The notes under the pieces were generated by a model. It was not told where the DNA came from, did not search any database, and worked only from the letters and a program-made list of their open reading frames with translations. DNA of 64,000 nucleotides from Oscillibacter sp. (GTDB lineage Bacteria > Bacillota > Clostridia > Oscillospirales > Oscillospiraceae). A program made the translations under genes and the position numbers. The number at the start of each line of letters is the position of its first letter. Position 1 is the stretch's first letter. The stretch covers positions 21,180-85,179 of the forward strand of contig JAAWGR010000004.1 in the NCBI GenBank assembly GCA_022795445.1, written 5' to 3'. Positions 19,210 to 28,776 of the stretch are shown one piece after another.

Positions 19210-19935
19210 GTGCGAGTTGACGTTCTAGGCGTTGGCTTTGATAATTTGACCATGATGGAAGCCGTTGAACAGGGCATGGCCCTGCTGAACAGCCCTGGAG
19301 CACACTACGTCGCTACCCCAAACCCGGAAATCGTGGAACTTTGCCGGGAAAATCCGGCGGCCCGGCAGGCCGTCAACGGTGCGGACCTGGTCCTTGCCGA
19401 CGGCATTGGCGTAATCAAAGGGGCCGCTATGTTGGGTACCCCCCTGCGAGACCGTGTTCCTGGTATTGAATTCGCCACTGGACTGATGGCCCGTATGGCA
19501 AAGGATCACCGCTCCCTCTACCTGTTGGGTGCAAAGCCCGGCGTTGCAGAAGCTGCCGCGAAAAACCTCAAGGAACGTTACTTCGGCTTGAAAATCGCCG
19601 GAACCCACGATGGCTACTTTCAGGATGACATCCCCGTTGTCAACGCCATCCGAGCCAGCGGCGCGGATGTAGTGTTTGTATGCCTGGGAGCGCCAAAGCA
19701 GGAACTTTGGATGGCCAAGTACGGCGCAGAAACCGGCGCGCACCTGCTCTGCGGCCTTGGCGGAAGCCTGAACGTATTCGCAGGCGTCGCAGAACGCGCC
19801 CCAAAATTCTGGCGTGACCATGGACTGGAATGGTTCTACCGCTTATGCAAAGAACCCTCCCGTTTGGGCCGTATGATGAAATTGCCGCTGTTTCTCATCC
19901 ATGTGCAGCAGGAGAAAAAGAAAAATGAAGGGTAA
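19210..19935 (+). CDS. WecB/TagA/CpsF family glycosyltransferase
   Basis: TPNPEIVELCRENPAARQAVNGADLVLADGIGVI, VCLGAPKQELWMAK. Confidence 0.93.
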   Translation: MRVDVLGVGFDNLTMMEAVEQGMALLNSPGAHYVATPNPEIVELCRENPAARQAVNGADLVLADGIGVIKGAAMLGTPLRDRVPGIEFATGLMARMAKDHRSLYLLGAKPGVAEAAAKNLKERYFGLKIAGTHDGYFQDDIPVVNAIRASGADVVFVCLGAPKQELWMAKYGAETGAHLLCGLGGSLNVFAGVAERAPKFWRDHGLEWFYRLCKEPSRLGRMMKLPLFLIHVQQEKKKNEG

Positions 19936-20602
19936 ACTCATCGTATTCGAGGGCACTGATGGCTCCGGTAAGGCCACACAGGCCAAACTGCTTTTCCAGC
20001 GCATGTTTGCACGAGGGTTGTCCTGCCGGGAAATTGATTTCCCGCGCTATGGCAACCCCTTTGCCGCCCCCGTGGAACGTTATCTGCGCGGCGCACTTGG
20101 AAACCATCCTGGTGATATAAGCGCCTATGCTTCCTCCACCTTCTTCGCTGTGGACCGCTTTGCGTCCTATAAGGAAGATTGGGGCTCGTTTTATGAGGCG
20201 GGCGGCATTGTCGTTGCAAACCGCTATACCACCTCCAATGCCGTTCATCAGGCCCCGAAACTGCCTGCGTCAGAACGGCTGGAATATTTGGATTGGCTTT
20301 TTGACCTGGAATACCACCGCTTGGGCCTGCCTGCACCGGACCTGGTGCTCTATCTGGACATGCCTTACGAGGTATCCGAAAAAATGCTCCGGCACCGGGA
20401 ACAAGAGACCGGCGCTAACGCCGACATCCATGAACAGGACGGCGGATACCTCCGCCGCTGCCGGGAGGCTGCACGGGATATCGCCCTGCGGTATGGCTGG
20501 AACGTTGTGGACTGCGCCGCCGGGGATGCTCCCCGTCTACCAGACGATATCCACCGTCAGGTGGCCGCATTGGTAAAAAACACCTTGGGGTTGTCCATTT
20601 GA
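19925..20602 (+). CDS. tmk: Thymidylate kinase
   Basis: LIVFEGTDGSGKATQAKLL P-loop, FFAVDRFASYKE; start MKGKLIVFEG. Confidence 0.92.
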   Translation: MKGKLIVFEGTDGSGKATQAKLLFQRMFARGLSCREIDFPRYGNPFAAPVERYLRGALGNHPGDISAYASSTFFAVDRFASYKEDWGSFYEAGGIVVANRYTTSNAVHQAPKLPASERLEYLDWLFDLEYHRLGLPAPDLVLYLDMPYEVSEKMLRHREQETGANADIHEQDGGYLRRCREAARDIALRYGWNVVDCAAGDAPRLPDDIHRQVAALVKNTLGLSI

Positions 20603-20648
20603 CGACCGGAAAAACGGGACGCTTTCGCGCCCCGCTTCGTCCTGCATC

Positions 20649-20879
20649 TTAGCAGCAGCTGTCGTTGTTGCAGCAGCAGTTGTTATTGTTGCAGCCACAG
20701 CCGCAGCCACAACCGCAGTTACAGCCGCAGCCGCAATTGTTTCCACAACCGCAGCCGCAGTTGTTACCGCCGCCACAGCCACAGCTGCCGCCGGTTCCGC
20801 CGCAGCAGCAGCACAGCAGAATGACGATGAGAATGAGCCACATGCAGGAGCCGTCGTTGTTACCATTGTTGAACCACAT
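20649..20879 (-). CDS. Cys/Gly/Asn-rich small protein with N-terminal hydrophobic segment
   Basis: 76 aa MWFNNGNNDGSCMWLILIVILLCCCCGGTGGSCGCGGGNNCGCGCGNNCGCGCNCGCGCGCGCNNNNCCCNNDSCC; RBS AGAGGTG upstream of ATG; 23 Cys, 19 Gly and 15 Asn counted by hand. Confidence 0.75.
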   Translation of the reverse strand: MWFNNGNNDGSCMWLILIVILLCCCCGGTGGSCGCGGGNNCGCGCGNNCGCGCNCGCGCGCGCNNNNCCCNNDSCC

Positions 20880-21003
20880 AAATATGTCACCTCTTGTTTT
20901 GTTGTAACACATTCTATGCACCAGGTTCCTCGCAGGAGCCTGGCCGTTTAAAATCTACCCCGTCCTTTTTTGGGACCCCGCGAGACACAAGGAGGTTTTT
21001 GTC

Positions 21004-22176
21004 ATGGCAGACCACAAAAACGGCGATACCGCCAGCTGGGACAAAGAACAGGTCCGCCGCGCCCAGCCGCCTCAGAAGCGGCCCCGGCGCAAGCGCCGCC
21101 ACCGGTTTGCATTCGCCTTGCTGAAACTTGTACTGCACATCGTGTTCGTGCTGCTGGCATCGGCACTGCTGGCGGAGATTGGATGGCTGCTGTTCTCTGA
21201 TTTCTGCTCCCTCAACAACGGCGGACAAAAGGCAACGGAAAATATTTCCGTTCAGATCACCGCAGACGACACCGTCAGCTCTATCGCAGAGAAACTGGGT
21301 GAGGCAGGGTTGGTCGATTACCCCTGGTTCTTCCGCCTTTACGCTCAGTTCTCCCACGCGGAGGAAAAAATCGGAATCGGCACCTACAACCTCAATAATG
21401 ATATGGATTACCATGCCCTGATTGCCGGTATGCACAGCTCCTCTGGCAGCATGAATGAGGATACTGTACGCGTAACGATCCCCGAGGGCTACACCGTTGC
21501 CCAAACCATTTCTCTGCTGGCAAAAAACGGCGTTAATACGGAAACTGCCTTGCTGGAAGCCGCTAAGACCGCCAATTTTAATTACGACTTTATAGACAAC
21601 GATTCTGAGGAGATCAGCCGGCTGGAAGGCTATCTGTTTCCCGACACCTATGACTTCTATGTCAACGAAAAACCTGCCAGCGCTCTTAACCGCTTGATCT
21701 CCAACTTCAACAGCAAAATCGACGATGAGCTCCTTACCGCTGCAGAGGCCCGAGGATATAACCTCCACAAGATTATTACCATCGCCTCTCTCATTGAAAA
21801 GGAAACCGACGGCTCTGACCAAGACCGCATTGCCTCTGTCATCTACAACCGCCTGGACGGTCCGGGCGACAAAGCCGGAACTTATGGGATGCTCCAGGTC
21901 GACGCCTCCCTCCTCTACGGCCTGCCTGACAACCATGAGGGTCCTATTACCCAGACCGACATGCAGCTGGATTCGCCCTACAATCTTTATAAAAACGCTG
22001 GGCTTCCGCCGACACCCATCGCAAACCCTGGCCTCGCGGCTATCAGCGCCGCCTTGGACCCGGAACACACCGACTACTATTATTACGCCCTCGGCAAGGA
22101 TTCGCGGCACCACTTCTTCACAAACTACAACGACCATATCAACTTCGTCAACAGCAGTGAATATTATGGGAACTAA
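21004..22176 (+). CDS. mltG: Endolytic transglycosylase MltG
   Basis: IIPEGYTVAQ-like LysM subdomain, ASLIEKET, GMLQVDASLLYGL, YNLYKNAGLPPTPIANPGLAAISAAL. Confidence 0.95.
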   Translation: MADHKNGDTASWDKEQVRRAQPPQKRPRRKRRHRFAFALLKLVLHIVFVLLASALLAEIGWLLFSDFCSLNNGGQKATENISVQITADDTVSSIAEKLGEAGLVDYPWFFRLYAQFSHAEEKIGIGTYNLNNDMDYHALIAGMHSSSGSMNEDTVRVTIPEGYTVAQTISLLAKNGVNTETALLEAAKTANFNYDFIDNDSEEISRLEGYLFPDTYDFYVNEKPASALNRLISNFNSKIDDELLTAAEARGYNLHKIITIASLIEKETDGSDQDRIASVIYNRLDGPGDKAGTYGMLQVDASLLYGLPDNHEGPITQTDMQLDSPYNLYKNAGLPPTPIANPGLAAISAALDPEHTDYYYYALGKDSRHHFFTNYNDHINFVNSSEYYGN

Positions 22177-23383
22177 ACCGGAACTGCTAGCCCCGGCGGG
22201 GGATATGGAACGCCTGCGGATGGCTGTGCTTTACGGTGCGGACGCCGTATATCTGGCGGGAGCCAGCTTTGGGATGCGGGCTTTTGCCGGAAACTTCACC
22301 ACCCCAGAGGAATTGCGGGAGGCCGTTGCGTTCGCTCACGGGCACGGCGTGCGTGTTCACTGCACCGTCAACACCATGCCCCGAAACGATGAGGCCGACT
22401 ACCTCCCCGCTTACCTGGAACTGCTGGAAGATATCGGCGTCGACGCCGTGATCGTGGCCGACCTGGGCGCGTTCGCTCTGGCGGGAAAACATGCGCCCCG
22501 TTTGGAACGCCATGTTTCCACCCAGGCTGGGATCACCAACTATCAGGCGGCACGGGCTTGGTACGATGCAGGCGCAAAGCGCGTTATCCTCGCCCGGGAA
22601 CTGAGCTTGGAAGAAATCCGCACAATTCGGGACAAAACGCCCCCTGCCTTGCAAATCGAAGTCTTTATCCATGGGGCTATGTGCGTCAGCTATTCCGGAC
22701 GATGCCTCCTCAGCAACTATATGACCGGACGGGATTCCAGCCGCGGCGCCTGCGCCCAGCCCTGCCGTTACCGTTATGCTCTGATGGAGGAAAAACGCCC
22801 AGGCGAATATTTTCCCATTGAAGAAGACGCCGACGGAAGCTATATCATGAATTCCCGCGATATGTGCATGATCGACCACCTGTCGGACCTTTTGGGGCTG
22901 GACAGCTTGAAAATTGAGGGCCGGGCTAAGTCTGCCTACTACGCCGCCATTATAACCGGCGCCTACCGCCACTGTCTGGACGCGGTAGCGGCGGGCCTGC
23001 CGCCTGACCCCGTGTGGCGGGATGAAGTCAACCATGTCAGCCACCGGCCTTATGCTACTGGATTCTTCTACGGTCAGCCAGGGCAGTATTATGCCAATTC
23101 CCGCTACATTCGGGAATGGCAGGTCGCCGCTGTTGTTACGGACTGCGACGAGGCAGGGAATGCCCTGCTATCCCTGCGGAACAAGTTCCATCAGGGAGAT
23201 ACCGTAGAACTGGTGGGTCCGGACCTGCGGCCCTTCGCTATTACTGTTCCGGAGATGACCGATTTGGATGGACAGCCGCTGGAAGAACCCCGAACGCCGC
23301 AGATGCTTTTTAAGATGCAGCTCCCCAAACCTGTGCCGCCGTGGACGCTGGTGCGTCGGGCAGTGGAGTTGTCCGCAAAGTAA
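22166..23383 (+). CDS. Peptidase U32 family protein
   Basis: MGTKPELLAPAGDMERLRMAVLYGADAVYLAG, EVFIHGAMCVSYSGRCLLSNY; start overlaps mltG end by 11 nt. Confidence 0.93.
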   Translation: MGTKPELLAPAGDMERLRMAVLYGADAVYLAGASFGMRAFAGNFTTPEELREAVAFAHGHGVRVHCTVNTMPRNDEADYLPAYLELLEDIGVDAVIVADLGAFALAGKHAPRLERHVSTQAGITNYQAARAWYDAGAKRVILARELSLEEIRTIRDKTPPALQIEVFIHGAMCVSYSGRCLLSNYMTGRDSSRGACAQPCRYRYALMEEKRPGEYFPIEEDADGSYIMNSRDMCMIDHLSDLLGLDSLKIEGRAKSAYYAAIITGAYRHCLDAVAAGLPPDPVWRDEVNHVSHRPYATGFFYGQPGQYYANSRYIREWQVAAVVTDCDEAGNALLSLRNKFHQGDTVELVGPDLRPFAITVPEMTDLDGQPLEEPRTPQMLFKMQLPKPVPPWTLVRRAVELSAK

Positions 23384-23398
23384 ATAGGAGTGTATGCT

Positions 23399-24796
23399 AT
23401 GAACAGCGATGTCGTCATCGTAGGGGCTGGCCCCGCTGGTATCTTCACGGCTTTGGAGATGCTGAAAAAAGGCTGCCGGAAAAAAATTATACTGGTGGAA
23501 AAAGGACAGCGCGTAGAAAACCGTCGCTGTCCCAAGAGCCAAACCCACAAGTGCATGAACTGCAAACCCTACTGCCATATCACAACCGGCTTTTCCGGCG
23601 CAGGGGCATTCTCCGACGGCAAACTGTCCCTCAGCTATGAGGTGGGCGGCGACCTGCCGACCCTCGTCGGTCCGGAACTGGCCCAGGAGACCATCCACTA
23701 CGCCGACCAGATCTACCTGGATTTCGGCGCGGATACACACATTGAGGGTCTGGAACATGAGGAAGAACGGCGGGAAATCCGCAAGCGGGCCATCCAGGCT
23801 GGGCTGAAGCTGGTGGACTGTCCTATCCGCCACATGGGCACCGAAAAAGCGCAGGGCATCTACCTTGCCATTCAGCAGCACCTGCTGGAATCCGGTGTGG
23901 AGATCCTGTTCGGCTGCGAGTGCCGGGACTTGATTTTGGAAGATCATATCTGTAAAGGCGTGCGGGTCTTCGACGGCCATCAGGAACTGGACATCTTCGC
24001 GAAGCACACCATCGTGGCTACCGGACGCCGGGGAGCGGATTGGCTGGAGAAACTTTGCAGCGAATATGGCATTGCCCATGGGCCTGGAACCGTTGACATC
24101 GGCGTACGGGTAGAGGTCCGCAATGAGGTCATGGAGACCGTTAACCGCGTGCTGTATGAGTCCAAACTGGTGGGTTATCCCAAGCCCTTTAAAAACAAAG
24201 TGCGGACGTTCTGCCAGAATCCCGGCGGCTTCGTCAGCCAGGAGAACTACGACAACGACCTCGCTGTCGTCAACGGCCACTCCTACAAAGAGGTTAAAAG
24301 CGACAACACAAACCTCTCCATCCTCTGCTCCCACAACTTCAGCACCCCCTTCAACCAGCCGATCGCTTATGCGCAGAAGGTGGGTGAACTGACGAATATG
24401 CTGGGCGCAGGGCACATCCTTGTTCAGCGTTTCGGCGACATCCTGGACGGTAAACGGACCTGGCAGAAAGAATTGGCACAGTCTAACATCCGTCCTACGC
24501 TGCCAGATGTTGTGGCGGGGGACATCACCGCCGCTATGCCCTACCGGGCTATGATCAACATCATTGGCTTCATCCAAGCCATGGATTACGTCGTTCCTGG
24601 CTTCGCCTCTTATGAGACACTGCTCTATTCCCCAGAACTCAAATTTTACTCGAACCGGGTGAAGATGGATGACGCATTCAACACCAGCCTCCAGGGACTC
24701 CACTGTCTGGGGGATTCCTCCGGATGGACACGGGGATTGATGATGTCCTCTGTGATGGGCGTCCTCATGGGGCGCAGGCTGGCGGAAGAAGTGTGA
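23399..24796 (+). CDS. NAD(P)/FAD-dependent oxidoreductase (COG2509-like)
   Basis: VVIVGAGPAGIFTALEMLKKG dinucleotide-binding motif; CPKSQTHKCMNCKPYCHITTGFSGAGAFSDGKLSL. Confidence 0.88.
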   Translation: MNSDVVIVGAGPAGIFTALEMLKKGCRKKIILVEKGQRVENRRCPKSQTHKCMNCKPYCHITTGFSGAGAFSDGKLSLSYEVGGDLPTLVGPELAQETIHYADQIYLDFGADTHIEGLEHEEERREIRKRAIQAGLKLVDCPIRHMGTEKAQGIYLAIQQHLLESGVEILFGCECRDLILEDHICKGVRVFDGHQELDIFAKHTIVATGRRGADWLEKLCSEYGIAHGPGTVDIGVRVEVRNEVMETVNRVLYESKLVGYPKPFKNKVRTFCQNPGGFVSQENYDNDLAVVNGHSYKEVKSDNTNLSILCSHNFSTPFNQPIAYAQKVGELTNMLGAGHILVQRFGDILDGKRTWQKELAQSNIRPTLPDVVAGDITAAMPYRAMINIIGFIQAMDYVVPGFASYETLLYSPELKFYSNRVKMDDAFNTSLQGLHCLGDSSGWTRGLMMSSVMGVLMGRRLAEEV

Positions 24797-24854
24797 CCAA
24801 CAGCGGTACCAGGCAAAAATAAACTCTTTGTATAAAAGCTTGCAGTTATTGCAA

Positions 24855-24891
24855 AAAGAACGGTCTTGCCCGAGCAGGACCGTTCTTTTTT
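24855..24891. terminator. Rho-independent terminator (probably bidirectional)
   Basis: AAAGAACGGTCTTGC-ccga-GCAGGACCGTTCTTTTTT. Confidence 0.85.
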
Positions 24892-24899
24892 ACAAGCAC

Positions 24900-25568
24900 T
24901 CAGGAAATGGATGTGACATTCAACATCTCTATAACCGTCTGTCCGCTGCACTCCAGCATAATTTCCAAGTGTCCCATCAAACCCTGGGGAATGTCGAACG
25001 CGAACAAGGCAAATTTTCGGTCGTATACCGACTGTACCGCTAGTTGTTCCCGCTGATCGAACGTCTCTGTCCCAGTGGGTGTCAAGTAAACGGAGACAGC
25101 ATGAACTTCTTTCTCCAAAAAATCCTGAAAAGATACAACCAGCAAGACCTGCGTATCTGGCTCGAACAAACACCAGCCGTCTCCCAAATCCGGATGCAGG
25201 GGTGTACCCTCCCCTGTGAACCAATAAACGCCAGTCACTTCAACACTTTCATCTTCCCCTTTATCCCACTTGATTGTAAGATACAAAACAATGGAACACA
25301 GCGCCGCAAGCATTAAAACCCCCAACGTGATAGCAGCGGTTTTCCAAAACAACGGCTTAACGCTTCCTCTGGTGGTTCCTTCCTCCCCTGTTGGAAACAC
25401 AATATCCAGCACCTCTGCCAAGGTCTCCAACTTCTCCGGGCTGGGAACCGACGCCCCCAGCTCCCACTTCGACACCGCCTGACGGCTGACTTCCAGTTTC
25501 TCTGCCAAATCCTCCTGTGTCATGCCTAACGCCTCCCGGGCAGTTTTGATGGACTCTGCAACCTTCAT
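24900..25568 (-). CDS. XRE-family HTH regulator with TM segment and extracytoplasmic domain
   Basis: REALGMTQEDLAEKLEVSRQAVSKWELGASVPSPEKLETLAEVL; TM AAITLGVLMLAALCSIVLYLTI. Confidence 0.88.
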   Translation of the reverse strand: MKVAESIKTAREALGMTQEDLAEKLEVSRQAVSKWELGASVPSPEKLETLAEVLDIVFPTGEEGTTRGSVKPLFWKTAAITLGVLMLAALCSIVLYLTIKWDKGEDESVEVTGVYWFTGEGTPLHPDLGDGWCLFEPDTQVLLVVSFQDFLEKEVHAVSVYLTPTGTETFDQREQLAVQSVYDRKFALFAFDIPQGLMGHLEIMLECSGQTVIEMLNVTSIS

Positions 25569-25709
25569 GCGCCATACCTCCTTTTGATTTGATTGGTGTC
25601 AGTATAGCAGACTGCGCCGGTTGCTTCCACCAACTCCAGGCGCAACCGGACGGTTGCGCGGTATTTTTTCGACAACTGACAGATTCCCATCCTCTGTTTC
25701 GTTTTATCA

Positions 25710-26252
25710 GTGAACGGCCGCTCAAAAGGAGATGATTATACGGAACAAATTCTATTTTCTCGCCAGGAGGCGGAAGAACTGACCAACCGCTGGGCCGATA
25801 CCATCCTGCGGGTGGGGTACACCTGGACGGGCAGTCCTCAGGATGCCCAGGACGTGTGCCAGACAGTCCTGCTCAAGCTGCTCACCCATCCGGAACACTT
25901 CCCCAACGCAGAACGGGAACGTGCCTGGGTTCTGCGGGTCACGATCAATTGCTGTAAGGATTTGAAAAAATCCGCCTGGTACCGGCGACGTGTCCCCCTA
26001 GAGGCTGCCTCCAGCCGGATGGTCTGCCTGCCAGACTTGGAAGAAAGCCCTGTGCTGACGGCAGTGCAGGCGCTGCCGGAAAAATATCGGCAGGCTGTGT
26101 ACCTGCGCTACTATGAAGAATACGACGTGAACGAAATTGCCGCAGTTATGGGCTGCAAACCTTCACAGGTCAGCACCTATCTCTACCGCGGCAAAGCAAA
26201 ACTGAAAAACATGCTGGGAGGTATTTATGGACAAGAATGCATATCAGAATGA
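25710..26252 (+). CDS. ECF-type RNA polymerase sigma factor (start uncertain, GTG used in track)
   Basis: Sigma region 2 (DAQDVCQTVLLKLL) and region 4 (ALPEKYRQAVYLRYYEEYDVNEIAAVMGCKPSQVSTYLYRGKAKL). Confidence 0.88.
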   Translation: MNGRSKGDDYTEQILFSRQEAEELTNRWADTILRVGYTWTGSPQDAQDVCQTVLLKLLTHPEHFPNAERERAWVLRVTINCCKDLKKSAWYRRRVPLEAASSRMVCLPDLEESPVLTAVQALPEKYRQAVYLRYYEEYDVNEIAAVMGCKPSQVSTYLYRGKAKLKNMLGGIYGQECISE

Positions 26253-27222
26253 ATTGGATATGGTACGCTTCACCGCCGCAGGCCGTGCAGCCCTTACGGA
26301 GCAACTGATGCAGCCCCAGGCACAGCCCCGGCAGAGGATACGTCCGCGAATCGCTGTTGCGGCGGCGCTGGCAGCGGTGCTCCTGATCGGTTCAGTAGCC
26401 GCAGCCGCTGGACCCTTATGGGAACGGTACTTCGGACAGCTGGATGAATCCCAGCAAGCCATTATTGACACCCTCAGTAAGCAGCTTCCCCCTGATGAGT
26501 GCAACGGCACAGTCATGACGCCGCTGGCCGCCTTCGGCGACGAAGATTTCTACTACCTCATGCTGGAAATCCGAGCTCCTGAAGGTACGATTCTTCCAAA
26601 CTATAGTAAAGATGAGGGTTATTATCAGCTTTTTAACGACGAAGGAGAAGATATGACTCTCACAGACGCCAATGGTCAGAATATCCGCGGCAACTTGGAA
26701 TTCGAGTGGATGCCACGCACAGGGGAGGACAATGTGCTCACTGCTGTCATCCGCCTCTGGCCCTCGGAAAAAGCGGATTACTCGGACGGTACTGATAAAA
26801 TCCTCCGCCTCCCTGGACTCTGGGTACAGTTGCCGGACAAGGAATATGTCCCTGTTCTCACCGGAAACTGGGAATTCAACATTGGTGCACATACCGGTGG
26901 CATCCAAAGACATACGCTGGACGTTTCCAATGTAACTATAGAAGATGAACTATGTGGCACAATGACGCTGGAAACCTTACAGATTTCCCCCTTGGGGATG
27001 CGCTGGCGCTATCATTGGGAAACCGCCCAAGAGGGCATTTGGCCAGGAGCGGAGATTGCAGTCGTAATGGCCGACGGTAGCGAGCTTTATCTATCCAGTA
27101 TCATGGGAAGCTGTGATGAAGCAGAACAATGGAACGAGTCCTATGGCCCCTTCGAAGCTCCGATTGATCTGGACCAAGCAGCAGCTATCCGCTGGGGCGA
27201 TGCGGAAATCCCCTTGAACTAA
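26227..27222 (+). CDS. Putative membrane anti-sigma/DUF4179-like protein
   Basis: 26-nt overlap with sigma gene; single TM IAVAAALAAVLLIGSVAAAAG and large extracytoplasmic domain. Confidence 0.6.
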   Translation: MDKNAYQNELDMVRFTAAGRAALTEQLMQPQAQPRQRIRPRIAVAAALAAVLLIGSVAAAAGPLWERYFGQLDESQQAIIDTLSKQLPPDECNGTVMTPLAAFGDEDFYYLMLEIRAPEGTILPNYSKDEGYYQLFNDEGEDMTLTDANGQNIRGNLEFEWMPRTGEDNVLTAVIRLWPSEKADYSDGTDKILRLPGLWVQLPDKEYVPVLTGNWEFNIGAHTGGIQRHTLDVSNVTIEDELCGTMTLETLQISPLGMRWRYHWETAQEGIWPGAEIAVVMADGSELYLSSIMGSCDEAEQWNESYGPFEAPIDLDQAAAIRWGDAEIPLN

Positions 27223-27229
27223 GATAAGA

Positions 27230-27267
27230 AAAAAACAGACGCTGTTAAAACAGCGTCTGTTTTTTAT
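27230..27267. terminator. Rho-independent terminator between converging genes
   Basis: AAAAAACAGACGCTGTTAAAACAGCGTCTGTTTTTT. Confidence 0.9.
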
Positions 27268-27285
27268 AAAATTCATTCCTGTTTT

Positions 27286-28221
27286 TTAGCCAATGTGAAT
27301 ACCACCGACAAAGTATGTAGCATAATAACCACTGGTCAGGTCACTGTAAATCACGCCGCCGCTGCGGGAAGAAGAACAGTGGATAATTTGTCCATTACCC
27401 GCATAGATACCAGCATGGGAGCACGCCTTACCGGCATTACGGGCGGGATCATTGAAGAACACCAAGTCGCCGACCTGAAGTGCGCTAGTGCTATACACAC
27501 GGGTACCGATGCCGCTCTGCCACTGGCTGGTAGCGCTATGGGGCAGGGAGATGCCCAACTGCTTGTACACATACATGGTAAATCCGGAGCAGTCGAAGCC
27601 GCTGGGGGACGCGCCGCCATAGACATAACGGGTGCCCAAATACTTACGGGCGATATCCAGAACACTGCTGTTGCCGCTGCTGGCGGCGGCGGAGGTCTTG
27701 CTATTGGTCAGATCCACGAAATCACTGCGAATATAGCCGGTGCCATATGTATCCGTGCTCACGCTGTACCAGCCGTCGATCAGCCCAGTCACATCCACGA
27801 AAGTGCCTTCGCTCAGGGAACCGATAGCTGCACTTTCTGTAGAAGCGCTGTCCCGGAGGTTCACGCTCTGGCCGTTGATACGACCGTAGCTCTTGAACTC
27901 AATCGCCTGGTTCACTTCCAAGTAATCAGCGGAAACATAGCCAGCGTTGCCGTTATAAGAAATCTCATACCAACCTTCAATGGCATCGTCCAGGATGGCA
28001 ACAACTACGTCCTTTTCCAGGCTTACAACGATGGAAGCATCGGTCGAAGGCTCGGAACGCATCCGCAAGCCAGCGCCAGTGGTAACACCGGTAGAGATAG
28101 CCACCTCTCCCTCCGCCGCAAAGGCGGAGACGGTGAAAAGCAGTATAGTGATGATGAAAAACACCACAAATTTCGCGGTCTTTCCCGTAGCGTGTATCAT
28201 TGGAATATACATCCTTTCCAT
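27286..28221 (-). CDS. Secreted SH3-domain NlpC/P60 (C40) peptidase
   Basis: Signal/TM, two SH3b-type repeats, GGASPSGFDCSGFTMYVYKQLGISLPHSATSQ, HAGIYAGNGQIIH. Confidence 0.93.
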   Translation of the reverse strand: MERMYIPMIHATGKTAKFVVFFIITILLFTVSAFAAEGEVAISTGVTTGAGLRMRSEPSTDASIVVSLEKDVVVAILDDAIEGWYEISYNGNAGYVSADYLEVNQAIEFKSYGRINGQSVNLRDSASTESAAIGSLSEGTFVDVTGLIDGWYSVSTDTYGTGYIRSDFVDLTNSKTSAAASSGNSSVLDIARKYLGTRYVYGGASPSGFDCSGFTMYVYKQLGISLPHSATSQWQSGIGTRVYSTSALQVGDLVFFNDPARNAGKACSHAGIYAGNGQIIHCSSSRSGGVIYSDLTSGYYATYFVGGIHIG

Positions 28222-28248
28222 ATCTTTTGTATTAGGCGCGGGGCGGGC

Positions 28249-28557
28249 TCATTTCTCTTTACCAGCCAGCGCCCGGTTCAGCCAGACTTCCGCAAAATCC
28301 ATCGCGGCATAGAGGCTGTCTTTTTCGCCCTTCTTAACGATCCGGTCCCGAGAACGGAGCTCCGGGTCCGTCAGCTGCAATTGAATGGAAACTTTCGTTG
28401 CAAGCTCCAAGTCCTGCACTTTCTTTGTCTCCAGGACCTGCATCATGATGATATATTTCTCTGCCATCGTGCCGTAGTAAATCAGGTTGCCTGCCCGGCG
28501 AAGCGGATGGCCGCGATACACAAGGCCTTCAGTTTTACTGTTTTTAGTTCCTGCCAT
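28249..28557 (-). CDS. Conserved hypothetical protein, 102 aa
   Basis: Start MAGTKNSKTEGLVYRGHPLRR with GGAAGGGGGG RBS and an upstream consensus-like promoter. Confidence 0.65.
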   Translation of the reverse strand: MAGTKNSKTEGLVYRGHPLRRAGNLIYYGTMAEKYIIMMQVLETKKVQDLELATKVSIQLQLTDPELRSRDRIVKKGEKDSLYAAMDFAEVWLNRALAGKEK

Positions 28558-28587
28558 GAAATCCCCCCTTCCGAAGTTTGTAACCAA

Positions 28588-28616
28588 ATTGTAACATCTT
28601 TTTTTCGTTTTGTCAA
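28588..28616 (-). promoter_or_regulatory. Promoter TTGACA-N17-TACAAT for the 102-aa ORF
   Basis: Minus-strand hexamers with 17-nt spacer, about 31 nt upstream of ATG. Confidence 0.7.
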
Positions 28617-28776
28617 CAAAATCCATTGGGCATTTTCATGGAAAAATCCCTCTTTTTTCTCCGCTCTTCACAAAACTGCACAAAAACCGACGGAAAACCA
28701 CCTCTGCGCCCAATCGCGCAGAACGGTTCCCCGCCGGTTTGCTTTGGAAAAAAGATTACAAACTGTAACTTTTTTG

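Noticed and set aside
20665-20907. Pro-Gln repeat ORF (MLQQQLLLLQPQPQPQPQ...)
   Set aside because: Exact antisense of the Cys/Gly/Asn-rich ORF, which has the RBS and upstream promoter-like element
21725-22165. N-terminal 147 codons of the track ORF 21725-23383
   Set aside because: Out-of-frame reading of mltG; the U32 protein starts at MGTKPELLAPAGD (22166)
23168-24703. 511-aa minus ORF opposite the FAD oxidoreductase; similarly 20914-22137 opposite mltG
   Set aside because: Shadow ORFs of genes with clear motifs on the plus strand
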